Origin: Echinarachnius parma
Taxonomy: Eukaryota > Echinodermata > Echinoidea > Clypeasteroida > Echinarachniidae
Direction: 5' to 3'
NCBI GenBank assembly: GCA_037951105.1
Contig: JBAMJV010011244.1
Location: forward strand, 1 to 64,000
DNA length: 64,000 nucleotides
Made by a program: the position numbers and the translations under genes
Part shown: positions 10,968-20,150 of the stretch, piece by piece
Position numbering within the stretch: the stretch's first letter is position 1
Layout: every line of letters begins with the position of its first letter
The notes under the pieces: model-generated
Told to the model about the DNA's origin: nothing
The model's input: the letters and a program-made list of their open reading frames with translations, nothing else
Databases searched by the model: none

Positions 10968-11990
10968 GAGGGTACAGCTATGACAGCTAGACCCTCTTTC
11001 CAAAATCTAACTACTACTATGCTAGTTAATAGTAGACAGTCTGCCCACGACGCCGTGTCGGCTAACTAGTGACTAGAGCGACGTCATGGTTTCAATTCAA
11101 CAAGAAACGGTGTTTGAAAAGACAATATATAAGATACTGATAGTCAAATATAAGTTATTCCAACGTGGAAGGGCGCTTTCAGTGTCTAGTGCGGATGTAC
11201 GAGGGGCGTTCAATAAGTTCATAGCCCAACCTTGAAGGAGTCAAGGTGCAACATCGATTAATATATACAGGTGTTCTTTCATCCATATAATACTTATGTA
11301 CAGCCAAGAGCTTTTCGGCATTTTTCCTGAGGGCCTCAAGGGCCTCCTTGAAGATGTCTCTTAAAGACCTCTCAAAAACCTACTTATTGGCAGATTTTGT
11401 CTCATTATCCTCATGAAAACCACAATCTTGGGATTGTTTCTTCATATGTCAGAAGAGATCTAACGATACCAGGTTTGGGGGATAAGGAGGAATCATCAAC
11501 AAACCAATCCAGCAGTTATTAGCTTTTCAAAAGTCACCTGGCTCTTGTGAGCAGGCACATTGTCCTCGAGCAGCATAATCTCTCATCAACTTGCATTGCT
11601 CCATTTTCCAACATTTTCCAAGTGACTTTTAATGAACATTGCATCAATAAAAGCCTGTCTAGATCAGAAACAGAATACAACTGACCTGGCATTGCACCAC
11701 TGACCATGTGAAGGATGCAACATTTCATACACACCATTAGGTAACCCAACTTCCTGCTCCTTCATGGTTGGGCTATGAACTTATTGAACGCCCCTCGTAT
11801 GTGGCAAAGCTTGTCGAATTAATTGTACAGGTGGTAACATTTCTGAGCAGGATACTATTGCACGTTGCGATGATTTGAGAAAAAAAAAACTACATTACGT
11901 TCATAAAGGATTGGTTTCAGGTTGGGAAAAGTTCGATCGATCAACATAAGATGTAATCGATCACAGTTTGGTGTTGATCAATAGTCGTCA
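10968..11990 (+). repeat. Hairpin-ended dispersed repeat, copy c, split by a mariner insertion
   Basis: Begins with GGAGGGTACAGCTATGACAG, a hairpin partner, then CTACTACTATGCTAGTTAATAGTAG and the GTGTCGGCTAACTAGTGACT block, in the order of the other copies. The body (GTGCGGATGTA ... TGTGGCAA ... ACAGGTGGTAACATTTCTGA) is interrupted at 11200-11797 by a mariner element. The tail has GATCGATCAACATAAG and TAATCGATC like its relatives. Confidence 0.7.
11200..11797 (-). mobile_element. Mariner-type remnant inserted in the hairpin-ended repeat
   Basis: A 598-bp element with ends CGAGGGGCGTTCAATAAGTT and its inverse, flanked by TA (11198-11199, 11798-11799). The minus strand keeps transposase debris: LLEDNVPAHKSQVTFEKL, matching the family pattern around the second catalytic Asp (HDNAPSHTA), then a stop-broken continuation. 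The relative at 13490-13510 retains the uninterrupted target GCGGATGTATGTGGCAAG, so the insertion and its TA duplication are directly visible. Confidence 0.85.
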
Positions 11991-12225
11991 GATTCTTAAA
12001 AAAAAAAATCAAAAGCATTCTCAAAGCAAGTTAAAGGTAGTTCAGATTCGTCAAATCAGATGCGCGGCGCCATCTTGCGTACGCGTTGCGCACGGTGCGT
12101 AATGCACGTTAGCTCAGTGGCATGCGGTGCGCGCAAACTAGCCTAGTTCAAAATGGCGACCCCACGCTTGATTTATAAGTACAAAATACAAAATAATACA
12201 TGTGATGTCAACAACGTAATATACA
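11991..12225. other. CpG-rich patch with tRNA-A-box-like motif
   Basis: Around 12060-12165 the sequence turns CG-rich. TTAGCTCAGTGG at about 12110 equals a tRNA A-box, but the B-box candidate (AGTTCAAAATG) is poor and no cloverleaf is convincing. It may be the head of an eroded tRNA-derived SINE. Confidence 0.35.
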
Positions 12226-12925
12226 TCAAATCAATTGTACATCTCTCCATTTATCAAGAAATAACACAAATTTTTCTCGTTTTAAATAAATTATTCGTTC
12301 AAGCTCGTAATAATATTTCAACTGTTTCTTAAATAATTCAAAAGGTAATCTACCATGTTTACACTTTGTAAAGAATATATAATATTTTGCGTATAAAATA
12401 ACAAAATTCAAGTGACAGAAATTACCTCCAGAAATTCCAAATTGATGTATTCATAGTCGATATAATTTGGTCATTTAAAGTATGTTCTTGAAATTGTAAT
12501 ATAAATTGATTTGTTACAGGGCAATCCCAGAACAAATGTGCGATTGATTCAACACTATTTAAACAAAAATCACATTGATCAGAATCGAATAAGCCTACCA
12601 ATTTCAAATATTTAACTACCCCAAGAATATTATGTAATATTTTAAACTGAAAGTAACGTAATTTTGTTGATACTGCCTGCATATTCAAAGGGAACACTAT
12701 TATGGTGCTATACAAACAAAATAATGATGGCTTTTTACATTATTCAGCTATCTTCATAGTCAAAAGGCAATTTTGCAAAAAATCAGAAATGTACATATGA
12801 AATATACATAAGCCATCATTAATCTGTTTATCTACAAACAATGAATAATTCCTCCAAATTTCATTGAAGGAACTAGATAATACAACGTACTTTTGCACTT
12901 ATTCCATAGTTGAAGACTTGTAAAC
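12226..12925 (-). mobile_element. 5'-truncated LINE, C-terminal part of ORF2
   Basis: On the minus strand, FNEIWRNYSLFVDKQIND is followed by TKLRYFQFKILHNILGVVKY and CDFCLNSVESIAHLFWDCPV, the zinc-binding tail (Cys-x2-Cys, His-x4-5-Cys) after the reverse transcriptase in L1/Tx1-type LINEs; then, in a second frame, LELF-like residues with FKKQLKYYYELERI and KFVLFLDKWRDVQ, the usual end of such proteins, stopping at 12226. Frame changes and stops show it is dead. Confidence 0.8.
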
Positions 12926-13059
12926 TAGGTCTGCCGGAAAAAAACTCCATGAAAATAAACACTGTAGAGATTTTTGGCTAATTTTCTGATGCCAAATCTC
13001 ACTTAGCAGCCAGTTTACGCCCCGCCTACATTTAGGGTCCAAAGTCTGCAGCGTGGTTG

Positions 13060-13255
13060 CTATTCTTGTTGTATTCTTATCAACAACAAAATCATGGGAC
13101 AGGTTTCGGTTTTTTCAAATTTCCCTTTCGTTAAAAAGATATTTACGATTGAAATGTTCAGATGTCAAATTATCCAACGGATCATCAGAACCTAACCGTG
13201 TTCAAAGTGAGTGCAAGTCACTTTGAAATATTCACACAACACCTAGTGGGACATA
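13060..13255 (+). mobile_element. Partial MITE, family 2
   Basis: Shares TTGTTGTATTCTTATCAACA, ATGGGACAGGTTTCGGTTTT, CCCTTTCGTTAAAAAGATAT and TTCAGATGT-AAATTATCCA with the complete copies, but lacks both AAAGGG termini. It runs into the hairpin-ended repeat at 13258. Confidence 0.6.
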
Positions 13256-13257
13256 TC

Positions 13258-13720
13258 TTGGAGGGTATAGCTATGACAGCTATGTCCTCCTTCCAAAATC
13301 TAGCTACCTCGGGTAGCTAGTCCCACGATGCCGGTGTCGGCTAAATAGTGACTAGAACCGGGCGTCATGCGAACATATTTTGTCAAATATATATGGTGTT
13401 TGAAAAGTTCATATATGAAATACTGATAGTCAAATATAAGTTAATCCAATGTGTAAGGGCTCTTTCAGTGTCTCTACATAACTATGTTTATAGTGCGGAT
13501 GTATGTGGCAAGCCTGTCAAATTAATTGTACAGGTGGTAACATTTCTGAGCAGAATAGTATTGCACGTTTCGATGATTTGAGAAAAAAAAAAAACTACAT
13601 TACGTTCATAAATGATTGGTTTCTGGTTGGGAAAACGTCGATCGATCAAGATAAGATGTAATCGATCCCAATTTGGTGTTGATCGATATGAGTAGTCATA
13701 TTCTAGCAGGCTGTCATTTC
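13258..13720 (+). repeat. Hairpin-ended dispersed repeat, copy d (clearest copy)
   Basis: The start folds as three serial stems: GGAGGGTATAGCT with AGCTATGTCCTCC (about 13260-13292), a perfect TAGCTACC-tcg-GGTAGCTA (about 13302-13320), and TAGTC...GACTA enclosing GCCG-gtgt-CGGC (about 13317-13353). The body then runs to a tail with GATCGATCAAGATAAG, TAATCGATC and GTTGATCGAT, which can form another palindrome. This copy holds the empty target site of the mariner insertion at 11200. Confidence 0.7.
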
Positions 13721-13779
13721 CTTATTTTCCTTTTTTTCTTCACCAACTCTTCCCTTCCTTATTCCTTCTATCTTCCACC

Positions 13780-14835
13780 ATTAACGGAATCGTACAATTT
13801 TTTGTCAAACTGAATTTTAATAACTAAATCCTGCAACCTAACATTATAAACTAAGATATACAAACTAATACATGTAGTTATAATCACACCATGCTCGAAA
13901 GGTATACAAATTCCAACTACTAGTAAGGAAAAAGCCTGCTATCATTCAAATTATAGCCGTTAAAACGCACAAGGGCGCTGTATACAAACGCATTGGTTTC
14001 AACCATTTAAAAAAAATGTGCTTGATATGTTTTGTAATAATGATTATTAAAGGGAAATGCAAGTAGTGGGAAATAACTTTATTGACCAAACTAATTGATT
14101 AGTATTGTTGAAATAGCATAAAAAGGGGCGTGTGTGGAAAAATCCGAACCTTGGTATTGTTGAGTGCATAAATGTAATTTAAAACGTTTATGAAAGCCGC
14201 TGACATTGAGCCTAAATTCACCGTCAGTTTGGCCCGTCTGCGCTGCCCACATAGATACGCTCATTCGAGCGATACGCTCGTGCGAATTACCATGTGCGCA
14301 TTTGCCATAGGATTAACACGCATCACACGAGGCTGTATATCAACATACAACCATCGGCGAGATATCAATCCACAGTAGATAGCTTTATAATTTACCAAAT
14401 ATATCAATTAGTAGGCGGTTTCCAGGCCAAATTTGTATCATCCCGTATTAGTAAAAACATATTATTTCACATGATTGGTAATAAGAGTGTACATTTCATT
14501 TTGTTTTGTGTGTGGTGCGTTTCCCACTACTGGCATTTCCCTTTAAATAGAGAGATCATCGACAGCTGTCTCAAACCTCTTTTGTAAATTTTTGAAAATT
14601 GCAAGCATTTCATATTTTTCTCAAAGGCTGGTTCAAAATTAGCGATTTATTGTGGGCCGCATAATAATTACAAATGGTTATATTTAATTTAATGGATATT
14701 GCAGGCGTATCTGGGCCGATTTTATATCAGTCATTAAATTTGTGTGCACTCCCAAATTTTACACTCAGTTTTTCATTACCTCGCAAACAAAATCTTGAAG
14801 CGCCCTCTATACCAAATTGAACTACCCTTTATAAT
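13780..14835 (+). mobile_element. TTAA MITE family 1, old copy with nested insertion
   Basis: Interior blocks CACCATGCTCGAAAGGTATA, AAACGCA-AAGGGCGCT, TTGGTTTCAACCATTT, TAGAGAGATCATC, TTTTACACTCAGTTTTTCAT and AAGCGCCCTCTATACCAAAT match the complete copies at 15647, 18203 and 18843. The left terminus is eroded. A second, different TTAA element (14047-14546) sits inside it. Confidence 0.7.
14047..14546 (+). mobile_element. TTAA-flanked MITE (AAAGGGAAATGC ends), nested
   Basis: The 500-bp element is bounded by TTAA and has inverted ends AAGGGAAATGCAAGTAGTGG and TTTCCCACTACTGGCATTTC. It interrupts the family-1 sequence AATAATGATTAAATAGAGAG, which is intact at 15890-15910 and 19078-19095. The open frames at 14190 and 14294 lie wholly inside it and are not host exons. 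Confidence 0.75.
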
Positions 14836-15646
14836 AATTTCTAGTGAGGAACTAAGCTAGCTAAGCTATATACTTGAGGTTATAATTGATGCTAGAGTGG
14901 TGTCTGTTTGGAGAGACTAAGGCAGGCTGTCATTTTATATTTTCCTTATTTTCTTCTTTTCATCCAACCCACCTCCTCCCTTCCTTATTCATGTTCTCTT
15001 CCTCCTATTCGTATTTCCTCTAAGGCCCGGCGCAGACAGAGCCGACTCGACCCGATCCGACTGGTTTTCAGTCAGGCTAGAGTCAGATTCGCTCAGTCGG
15101 AGCCGATCCAACATGTTGATTCGGCCTCGAATGACCTCCATCTGGCTCTTGACTGGCAAAACCGGAGTCCTGAGGCAACGTATACTGAGTTAATCAGGCT
15201 GAAAACCAGTCGGATCGGGTCGAGTCGGGTCTGTCTGCGCCGGGATTAAGGCTCCTCGGTCCTATTTCATTATCCATTAATCATTTCTAGTAAGGAACTG
15301 GGCTAGAGTGGGGGTTCTGTTTGACGAGAATCTGGCAGGCTGTCATGTTGTTATTTTCCTTTTTTAAATTTTCTCCATCCCACCCCCTCCCTTCCTTATT
15401 CATGTTCTCTTCCGCCAATTCGTATTTCCTCTAAGGCTCCGTGGTCCTATTTCATTATCCATTAATCATTTCTAGTAAGGAACTGGACTAGAGTGGGGGT
15501 TCTGTTTGACGAGGATCTGGCAAGCTGTCATGTTGTGATTTTCCTCTTTTTTATTTTCTCCATCCAACCTCCTCCCTTCCTTATTCATGTTCTCTTCGAC
15601 CAATTAGTATTTCCTCTAAGGCTCCTCGGTCTTATTTCATTGTCCA
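14836..15646. repeat. Tandem repeat, unit about 185 bp, 3-4 copies
   Basis: The block ATTTCTAGTAAGGAACTGG ... GGCAGGCTGTCAT ... TTCCTTATTCATGTTCTCTTC ... TATTTCCTCTAAGGCTCC recurs from about 14836, 15281, 15466 and, in a partial form, 15580. Spacing is about 185 bp, except that the first unit is stretched by the MITE at 15024-15246. A further relative of the pyrimidine-rich part is at 13727-13780. No coding pattern. Confidence 0.75.
15024..15246. mobile_element. Harbinger-like MITE, 3-bp TAA target duplication
   Basis: A 223-bp element with ~45-bp inverted ends (CCCGGCGCAGACAGAGCCGA and inverse). It is flanked by TAA (15021-15023, 15247-15249), and the neighbouring tandem unit preserves the empty site CTCTAAGGCTCC. 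Related copies lie at 25453-25674 (duplicated at 34145-34366) and 42535-42759. A 3-bp TWA target fits PIF/Harbinger elements; no transposase is present. Confidence 0.8.
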
Positions 15647-16214
15647 TTAAAGGGGTAGTACAGTTTTGGTAAGGCTCAACTTTAGTAACCAAACATGGAC
15701 AGTAACATTATAAAACTAATAGTTTTAACTCCACCATGCTCGAAAGGTATACAAAATTACAAACGACTAAGTAAAAAGCCCGTTATCATTATAAAAAAGA
15801 GCCATTAAAACTCAAGAGGGCGCTCTCTAAAAAGGCATTGGTTTCAACCATTTTTCATACAAAATTATGCATGTGATGTTTTATTGAAATAATGATTAAA
15901 TATAGAGATCATCAACAACTAGAGATCATCAACAACTATTTAAAAAAACGCTTTTGAACATTTTTGAAAAAGTGAAAGCATTTTAAAAATTTTTTTTGAA
16001 AAAAATCATCTTATTATTTGGGCCCCAAATAATTATAAGATCGGATATATTTATTTATATTTCAGCCGTTTCTGGACCGATTTTGTCCAAATAAAGTTTA
16101 ATCTGCCATTAAAATAGCATGTTCTCTCAAATTCGACACTCAGTTTTTCATTACCTCACAAACAAAATTGTGATTTGCAGAGCCCTCTCTACCAAATCTG
16201 AACTTCCCCTTTAA
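15647..16214 (+). mobile_element. TTAA MITE, family 1, complete copy
   Basis: Begins TTAAAGGGGTAGTACAGTTT and ends with the inverse-like AGAACTTCCCCTTTAA, with TTAA at both edges. It is about 568 bp and has no ORF. Family interior as in 18203-18741. A short internal direct repeat (AGAGATCATCAACAACTA, twice near 15904-15935) is peculiar to this copy. Confidence 0.75.
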
Positions 16215-16293
16215 TCAATTAATGTGTCCAAGAAGTAAACAACGAAGAGAGATTCATAAATCCCCTTAAATTTTACTCGATGGCTAGTTCATT

Positions 16294-16735
16294 AGGAGAG
16301 TGGCGCAGCCTGCACCACTTTCCTTTCAAAATTGGGTTACTAAGCGTAACCAAGCTATGTAGTCCCATACGTTAAATCCGGTGTCGGCTATGTAGTGACT
16401 AGAACCGGTGTACTGTATGTGTACCGTTAAGCAATCAGTAAAAGATCATATATAAAATACTGATGGTGAATCATAGGTTAGTAATACAATGTGGAAGGGC
16501 GCTTTTAGTATCGATACGGAACAATGTGTATAGCAGGGTTGTACACGGTAAAGTTGTGAAGTAATTACAACATTGAATTACTTTTCTGTGTAGAAAACTG
16601 CATGCTTCGACGTTTTAAGAATGAAAATACAATTAATTTATAAATATCTGGTTTTACATGGGAGAAAATACTTCAATCGATCAAGTGTAGATATAATCGA
16701 TTGAACATTCGACGTTGAACGATCAATGTAAAGTT
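16294..16735 (+). repeat. Hairpin-ended dispersed repeat, copy e
   Basis: Stem 1 is GAGAGTGG...CCACTTTC, stem 2 is GGTTAC-taagc-GTAACC, and the third block is CCGGTGTCGGCTATGTAGTG with GACTAG. Stem 2 differs in sequence from copies d and g yet still pairs perfectly. The tail carries ATCGATCAAGTGTAGATATA and AATCGATTG. Confidence 0.7.
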
Positions 16736-17255
16736 GAGAACATTGCATATTACCATTTCTCTCCCTCTCCTTTTCATTCCTCATTTCTTAACGCGAACAA
16801 TCAGACACTGATTTTCTCTGTTTGCACATTTGGACCAATCAAGTTCAAGTTCAAGTTCGTCTTTATTAATTTCAATCATAAAACAATAACATTAAATATA
16901 TAATACAAGTCATGTATCAATCGATCATATAGATAAATACAGATACATATTGAAATAGGCTACAAAAAAGTAATATACTTGTAAGCAGTAGCCCCCTTCT
17001 AGATACAAATAATATGATTTTACACATTTGATACACAGTATACAGCGTACATTAAAAACCTATAATTACTATATACACACACACGATGCACACATTGCAT
17101 CTGTGCATTTAGTCACATGATCTGACTATACCATTAATTAATATTCATGTTGGTAAATAGCGTTGAAAAATGACGCTGCAGTTCAGCTTTTAGCTGTGAA
17201 TGTGACATTGTTGTTGAATAAATACCATTATTATTAATTGCAACTTTACAATTGA
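16736..17255. other. No gene; possible LINE tail near 16844-16900
   Basis: AAGTTCAAGTTCAAGTTCGT followed by CTTTATTAATTTC, read on the minus strand, resembles the A- and GAACTT-rich 3' tail of a LINE. The remainder is AT-rich with nothing recognisable. The stretch near 17100-17235 is related to 22180-22300 inside the duplicated segment. Confidence 0.35.
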
Positions 17256-17600
17256 TTGCATGTCACTCTGCAACAGTGTTCCGTCCTTTATAGGGTCAAA
17301 CATTTTTGGGGGGTGTCTCTGCAGGTCATATTTCTTGACAGATTATCTACAAATGGATGTTGCTGCCCTCGTTGTTCCGTCCTTCATAGGGTCAAAGGTC
17401 ATATGTCTTTTGTGCGCTCTAAACTGCCAAATTTATTCATGGATTTCTTTCAGATTTTGTATGGAGGTGTGTCTTATTCAAATCTACACATTGTAAGTGT
17501 TTGGTGATGCTGCCACATGTGTTCCGTCTGTTACAGGGTCAAAGGTCATATTTTGGTGGCTGTCTTGTGTGCCTCTGCAGGCTCTGCAGGTCATGTTTCT
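17256..17600 (+). repeat. Three degenerate tandem units with GTTCCGTCC-AGGGTCAAAGGTCAT
   Basis: TGTTCCGTCCTTTATAGGGTC (17277), TGTTCCGTCCTTCATAGGGT (17372) and TGTTCCGTCTGTTACAGGGT (17519), each followed by a CAAAGGTCATAT-like block, and twice by GTGTGCCTCTGCAGGTCAT or similar, mark three units spaced about 95-150 bp. The overlapping open frames are shadows of this repeat. The TGCAGGTCAT pieces look like splice acceptors but no exon can be supported. Confidence 0.55.
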
Positions 17601-17712
17601 CCTTCGAACATAAGGATGACGCAAAAATCGCTGCCAGTGCTGGGGATACATTCGCATTGCGCGGCAATGGACATTTCTAGTTATGGATTGGTATCAATCG
17701 AAAAAATGGAAC

Positions 17713-18060
17713 TTGTAACTTCGTTGACATGTGCAAAAATAGCAATCTGTTGATAATGTTATGTTTTTGTGATCTGATATGTCCACTACTAAGTGATGTG
17801 TGGAAATGCCATGGTAAATAAAATGTCATATGACCATAAATCGGCGAAAATGCAAAGCGATATTCGCTTACTCATTGCGCTAACTTTGTACACGGTTATA
17901 ATTAAAATCCAAACACTTCAATCGTAAATAACTAACTTTAGATAAGAAAACCGAAAGCTGTTCCGTGCTTATATTAGTAATACGAATACAATATATAAGA
18001 GAAACACTAGCGATCTGCAACAGATGTGTGGATTTGTACAATGTTACTAGATCCCTTTAA
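17713..18060 (-). mobile_element. TTAA MITE, family 2, reverse orientation
   Basis: Contains the family interior in inverse order (GTTGACATGTGCAAAAA, ATATGACC, GCAAAGCGATATTCGCTTAC, ACTTTGTACACGGTTATAAT, AACCGAAAGCTGTTCCGTGC) and ends AATGTTACTAGATCCCTTTAA with TTAA at 18057-18060. The other end is eroded. Confidence 0.65.
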
Positions 18061-18202
18061 TTCTATTTCAACAATACTGATCACATTGTTTGACTACGAA
18101 ATAAACAGTCAGTTTAAATTTTCCGGTGAGTCTTCAATCCTACATATCTAACAAAAGAAACATTCGGTTAACCGAAACATGTTACATGCTTTTTTTGTTT
18201 TG

Positions 18203-18741
18203 TTAAAGGGGTAGTTTAGTTTTGGTAGAGAGGGCGCTGCACGTCACATTTTTTTGTGAGGTAACGAAAAACCGAGTGTCGAATTTGAGAGAACATGCAA
18301 TTTTAATGGCAGAATAAACTTTATTTGGTCAAAATCGACCCAGAAATGGCTGAAATATCAATAAATATATCTGATCTTATAATTATTTGGGACCCAAATA
18401 ATTAGATGATTTTTTCAAAAAAATAAAAAAGCTTGCACTTTTTTTAAAATGTTCAAAAGCGTTTTTTATATATTTGTTGATGATCTCTCTATATAATCAT
18501 TATTTCAATAAAACATCACATGCATAATTTTGTATGAAAAATGGTTGAAACTAATGCCTTTTTAAAAAGCGCCCTCTTGTGTTTTAATGGCTCTTTTTGA
18601 ATGATAACAGGCTTTTTACTTAGTAGTTTGTAATGTTGTATACCTTTCGAGCATGGTGGAGTTATAACTATTAGTTTATAATGTTACTGTCCAGGTTTGG
18701 TGACTAAAGTTCAGCCTTACCCAAACTGTACTACCCCTTAA
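18203..18741 (-). mobile_element. TTAA MITE, family 1, reverse orientation
   Basis: Begins TTAAAGGGGTAGTTTAGTTT and ends AACTGTACTACCCCTTAA, with TTAA on both sides. It is 539 bp and the interior is the inverse of 15647-16214 and 18843-19387. No ORF. It sits about 100 bp from an opposite-facing sister copy. Confidence 0.8.
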
Positions 18742-18842
18742 ACACAAATACAACGTGGTATGAAATACGGCTGTAAATCGATTTGTTGATTTGGGCAATG
18801 TTAGATTGGTCCGTGTATTCTTTCTGCAGCAATATTAATCAA

Positions 18843-19387
18843 TTAAAGGGGTAGTGCAGTTTTGGTGAGGCTGAACTTTAGTAACCAAACCTGGACAGTA
18901 ACATAAACTAATAGTTATAACTCCACCATGCTCGAAAGGTATACAAAGTTACAAACGACTAAGTACAAAGCCCGTTATCGTTCAAAAGAGCCATTAAAAC
19001 ACAAGAGGGCGCTTTCTAAAAAGGCATTGGTTTCAACAATTTTTCGTACAAAATTATGCATGTGATGTGTTATTGAAATAATGATTAAATAGAGAGATCA
19101 TCAACAACTATTTAAAAAACGCTTTTGAACATTTTTGAAAAAGTGCAAGCATTTTTTTAATTTTTTGAAAAAAATCATCTAATTATTTAGGCCCAAAATA
19201 ATTATAAGATCAGATATATTTATTTAATTCAGCCGTTCAGCCGTTTCTGGGTCGATTTTGACCAATTAAAGTTTATTCTGCCATTAAAATTGCATGTTCT
19301 CTCAAATTCGACACTCAGTTTTGCATTACCTCACACAAAATTGTGATGTGCAGCGCCCTCTCTACCAAAACTTAACTACTCCTTTAA
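18843..19387 (+). mobile_element. TTAA MITE, family 1, forward orientation
   Basis: A 545-bp copy from TTAAAGGGGTAGTGCAGTTT to AACTACTCCTTTAA. It is closely related to the preceding inverted copy, so together they form a large inverted repeat (18203-19387) with a ~100-bp spacer that could extrude as a cruciform. Confidence 0.8.
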
Positions 19388-19469
19388 ATTAATTTGGCCA
19401 AGAAGTAAACAACAAAGCAAACTTTCATTTATCCCCCCACAAATTTCCTTTCATCGCTCTCAGTATTTA

Positions 19470-19915
19470 GGAGAGTGACGCCATGCCAGCAGCCACTCTC
19501 CTTCCAAAATAATGCTACTATGCGGTAGCGCTAGTCCCATACATTCATCCGGTGTCGGCTACGTAGTGACAAGTGCCGGTTTTATGTATGTGTACCCGAC
19601 CGCCAGATGTCCAGTAAAAGATGATATACAAAATACTGATGGTGAATTATAGGTTAGTAATACGATTTGGAAGGGCGCTTTTAGTATCAATACGGAACGA
19701 TGTTTATAGCATGGATGTACACGGCAGATCTGTGAAGTAATTACAACATTAAATTAATTTTCTGTGTAGAAAACTGCATATTTCGACGTTTTAAGAATGG
19801 AAATACAATTAATTTATAAATACTTGGATACTTCAATTGATGAAGTGTAGATATAATCGATTGAACATTCGACATTGATCGATCAAAGTAAAGTCGAGAA
19901 CATTGTACATTACCA
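19470..19915 (+). repeat. Hairpin-ended dispersed repeat, copy f
   Basis: Stem 1 GGAGAGTGACG...CCACTCTCC, stem 2 GCTAC-tatgcg-GTAGC, then CCGGTGTCGGCTACGTAGTG and GACAAG. Body and ATCGATTGAACATTCGACAT tail closely follow copy e. Confidence 0.7.
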
Positions 19916-19934
19916 TTTCCCTCCCCTCCTTTAT

Positions 19935-20145
19935 AACAACATCTAATTACGTTCCTATGTAGAAAACTGCATGCATATTGGTTTTAAGAATGAAAATACA
20001 ATTAATGTATAACTACTTGGTTTCTATATGGAAAAAAAACTTCGATCGATCAAGTGTAGGTATAATCGATTGCACATTTGACATTGATCGATCAAAATAA
20101 AGTCGAGAACAAATCATTATTTGTTCTCGACTTTACTTGCATATT
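19935..20145 (+). repeat. Second tail unit of the hairpin-ended repeat, with a 20-bp palindrome
   Basis: After copy f, the tail (AGAAAACTGCATGC ... CGATCGATCAAGTGTAGGTA ... TTGATCGATCAAAATAAAG) occurs again. It ends in an inverted pair AAAGTCGAGAACAAAT and ATTTGTTCTCGACTTT (20098-20135). It then continues GCATATTACCA, exactly as copy e does, before being cut by the solo LTR. Confidence 0.6.
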
Positions 20146-20150
20146 ACCAC

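Noticed and set aside
12106-12165. tRNA-like A-box TTAGCTCAGTGG
   Set aside because: No matching B-box or cloverleaf; at best an eroded SINE head.
13258-13370. Serial hairpins considered as a hammerhead ribozyme
   Set aside because: The conserved CUGANGA and GAAA core is not present in the hairpin region of any copy examined.
14190-14587. Two overlapping open frames near 14190-14587
   Set aside because: They lie in or run out of the nested TTAA MITE; no splice or family support.
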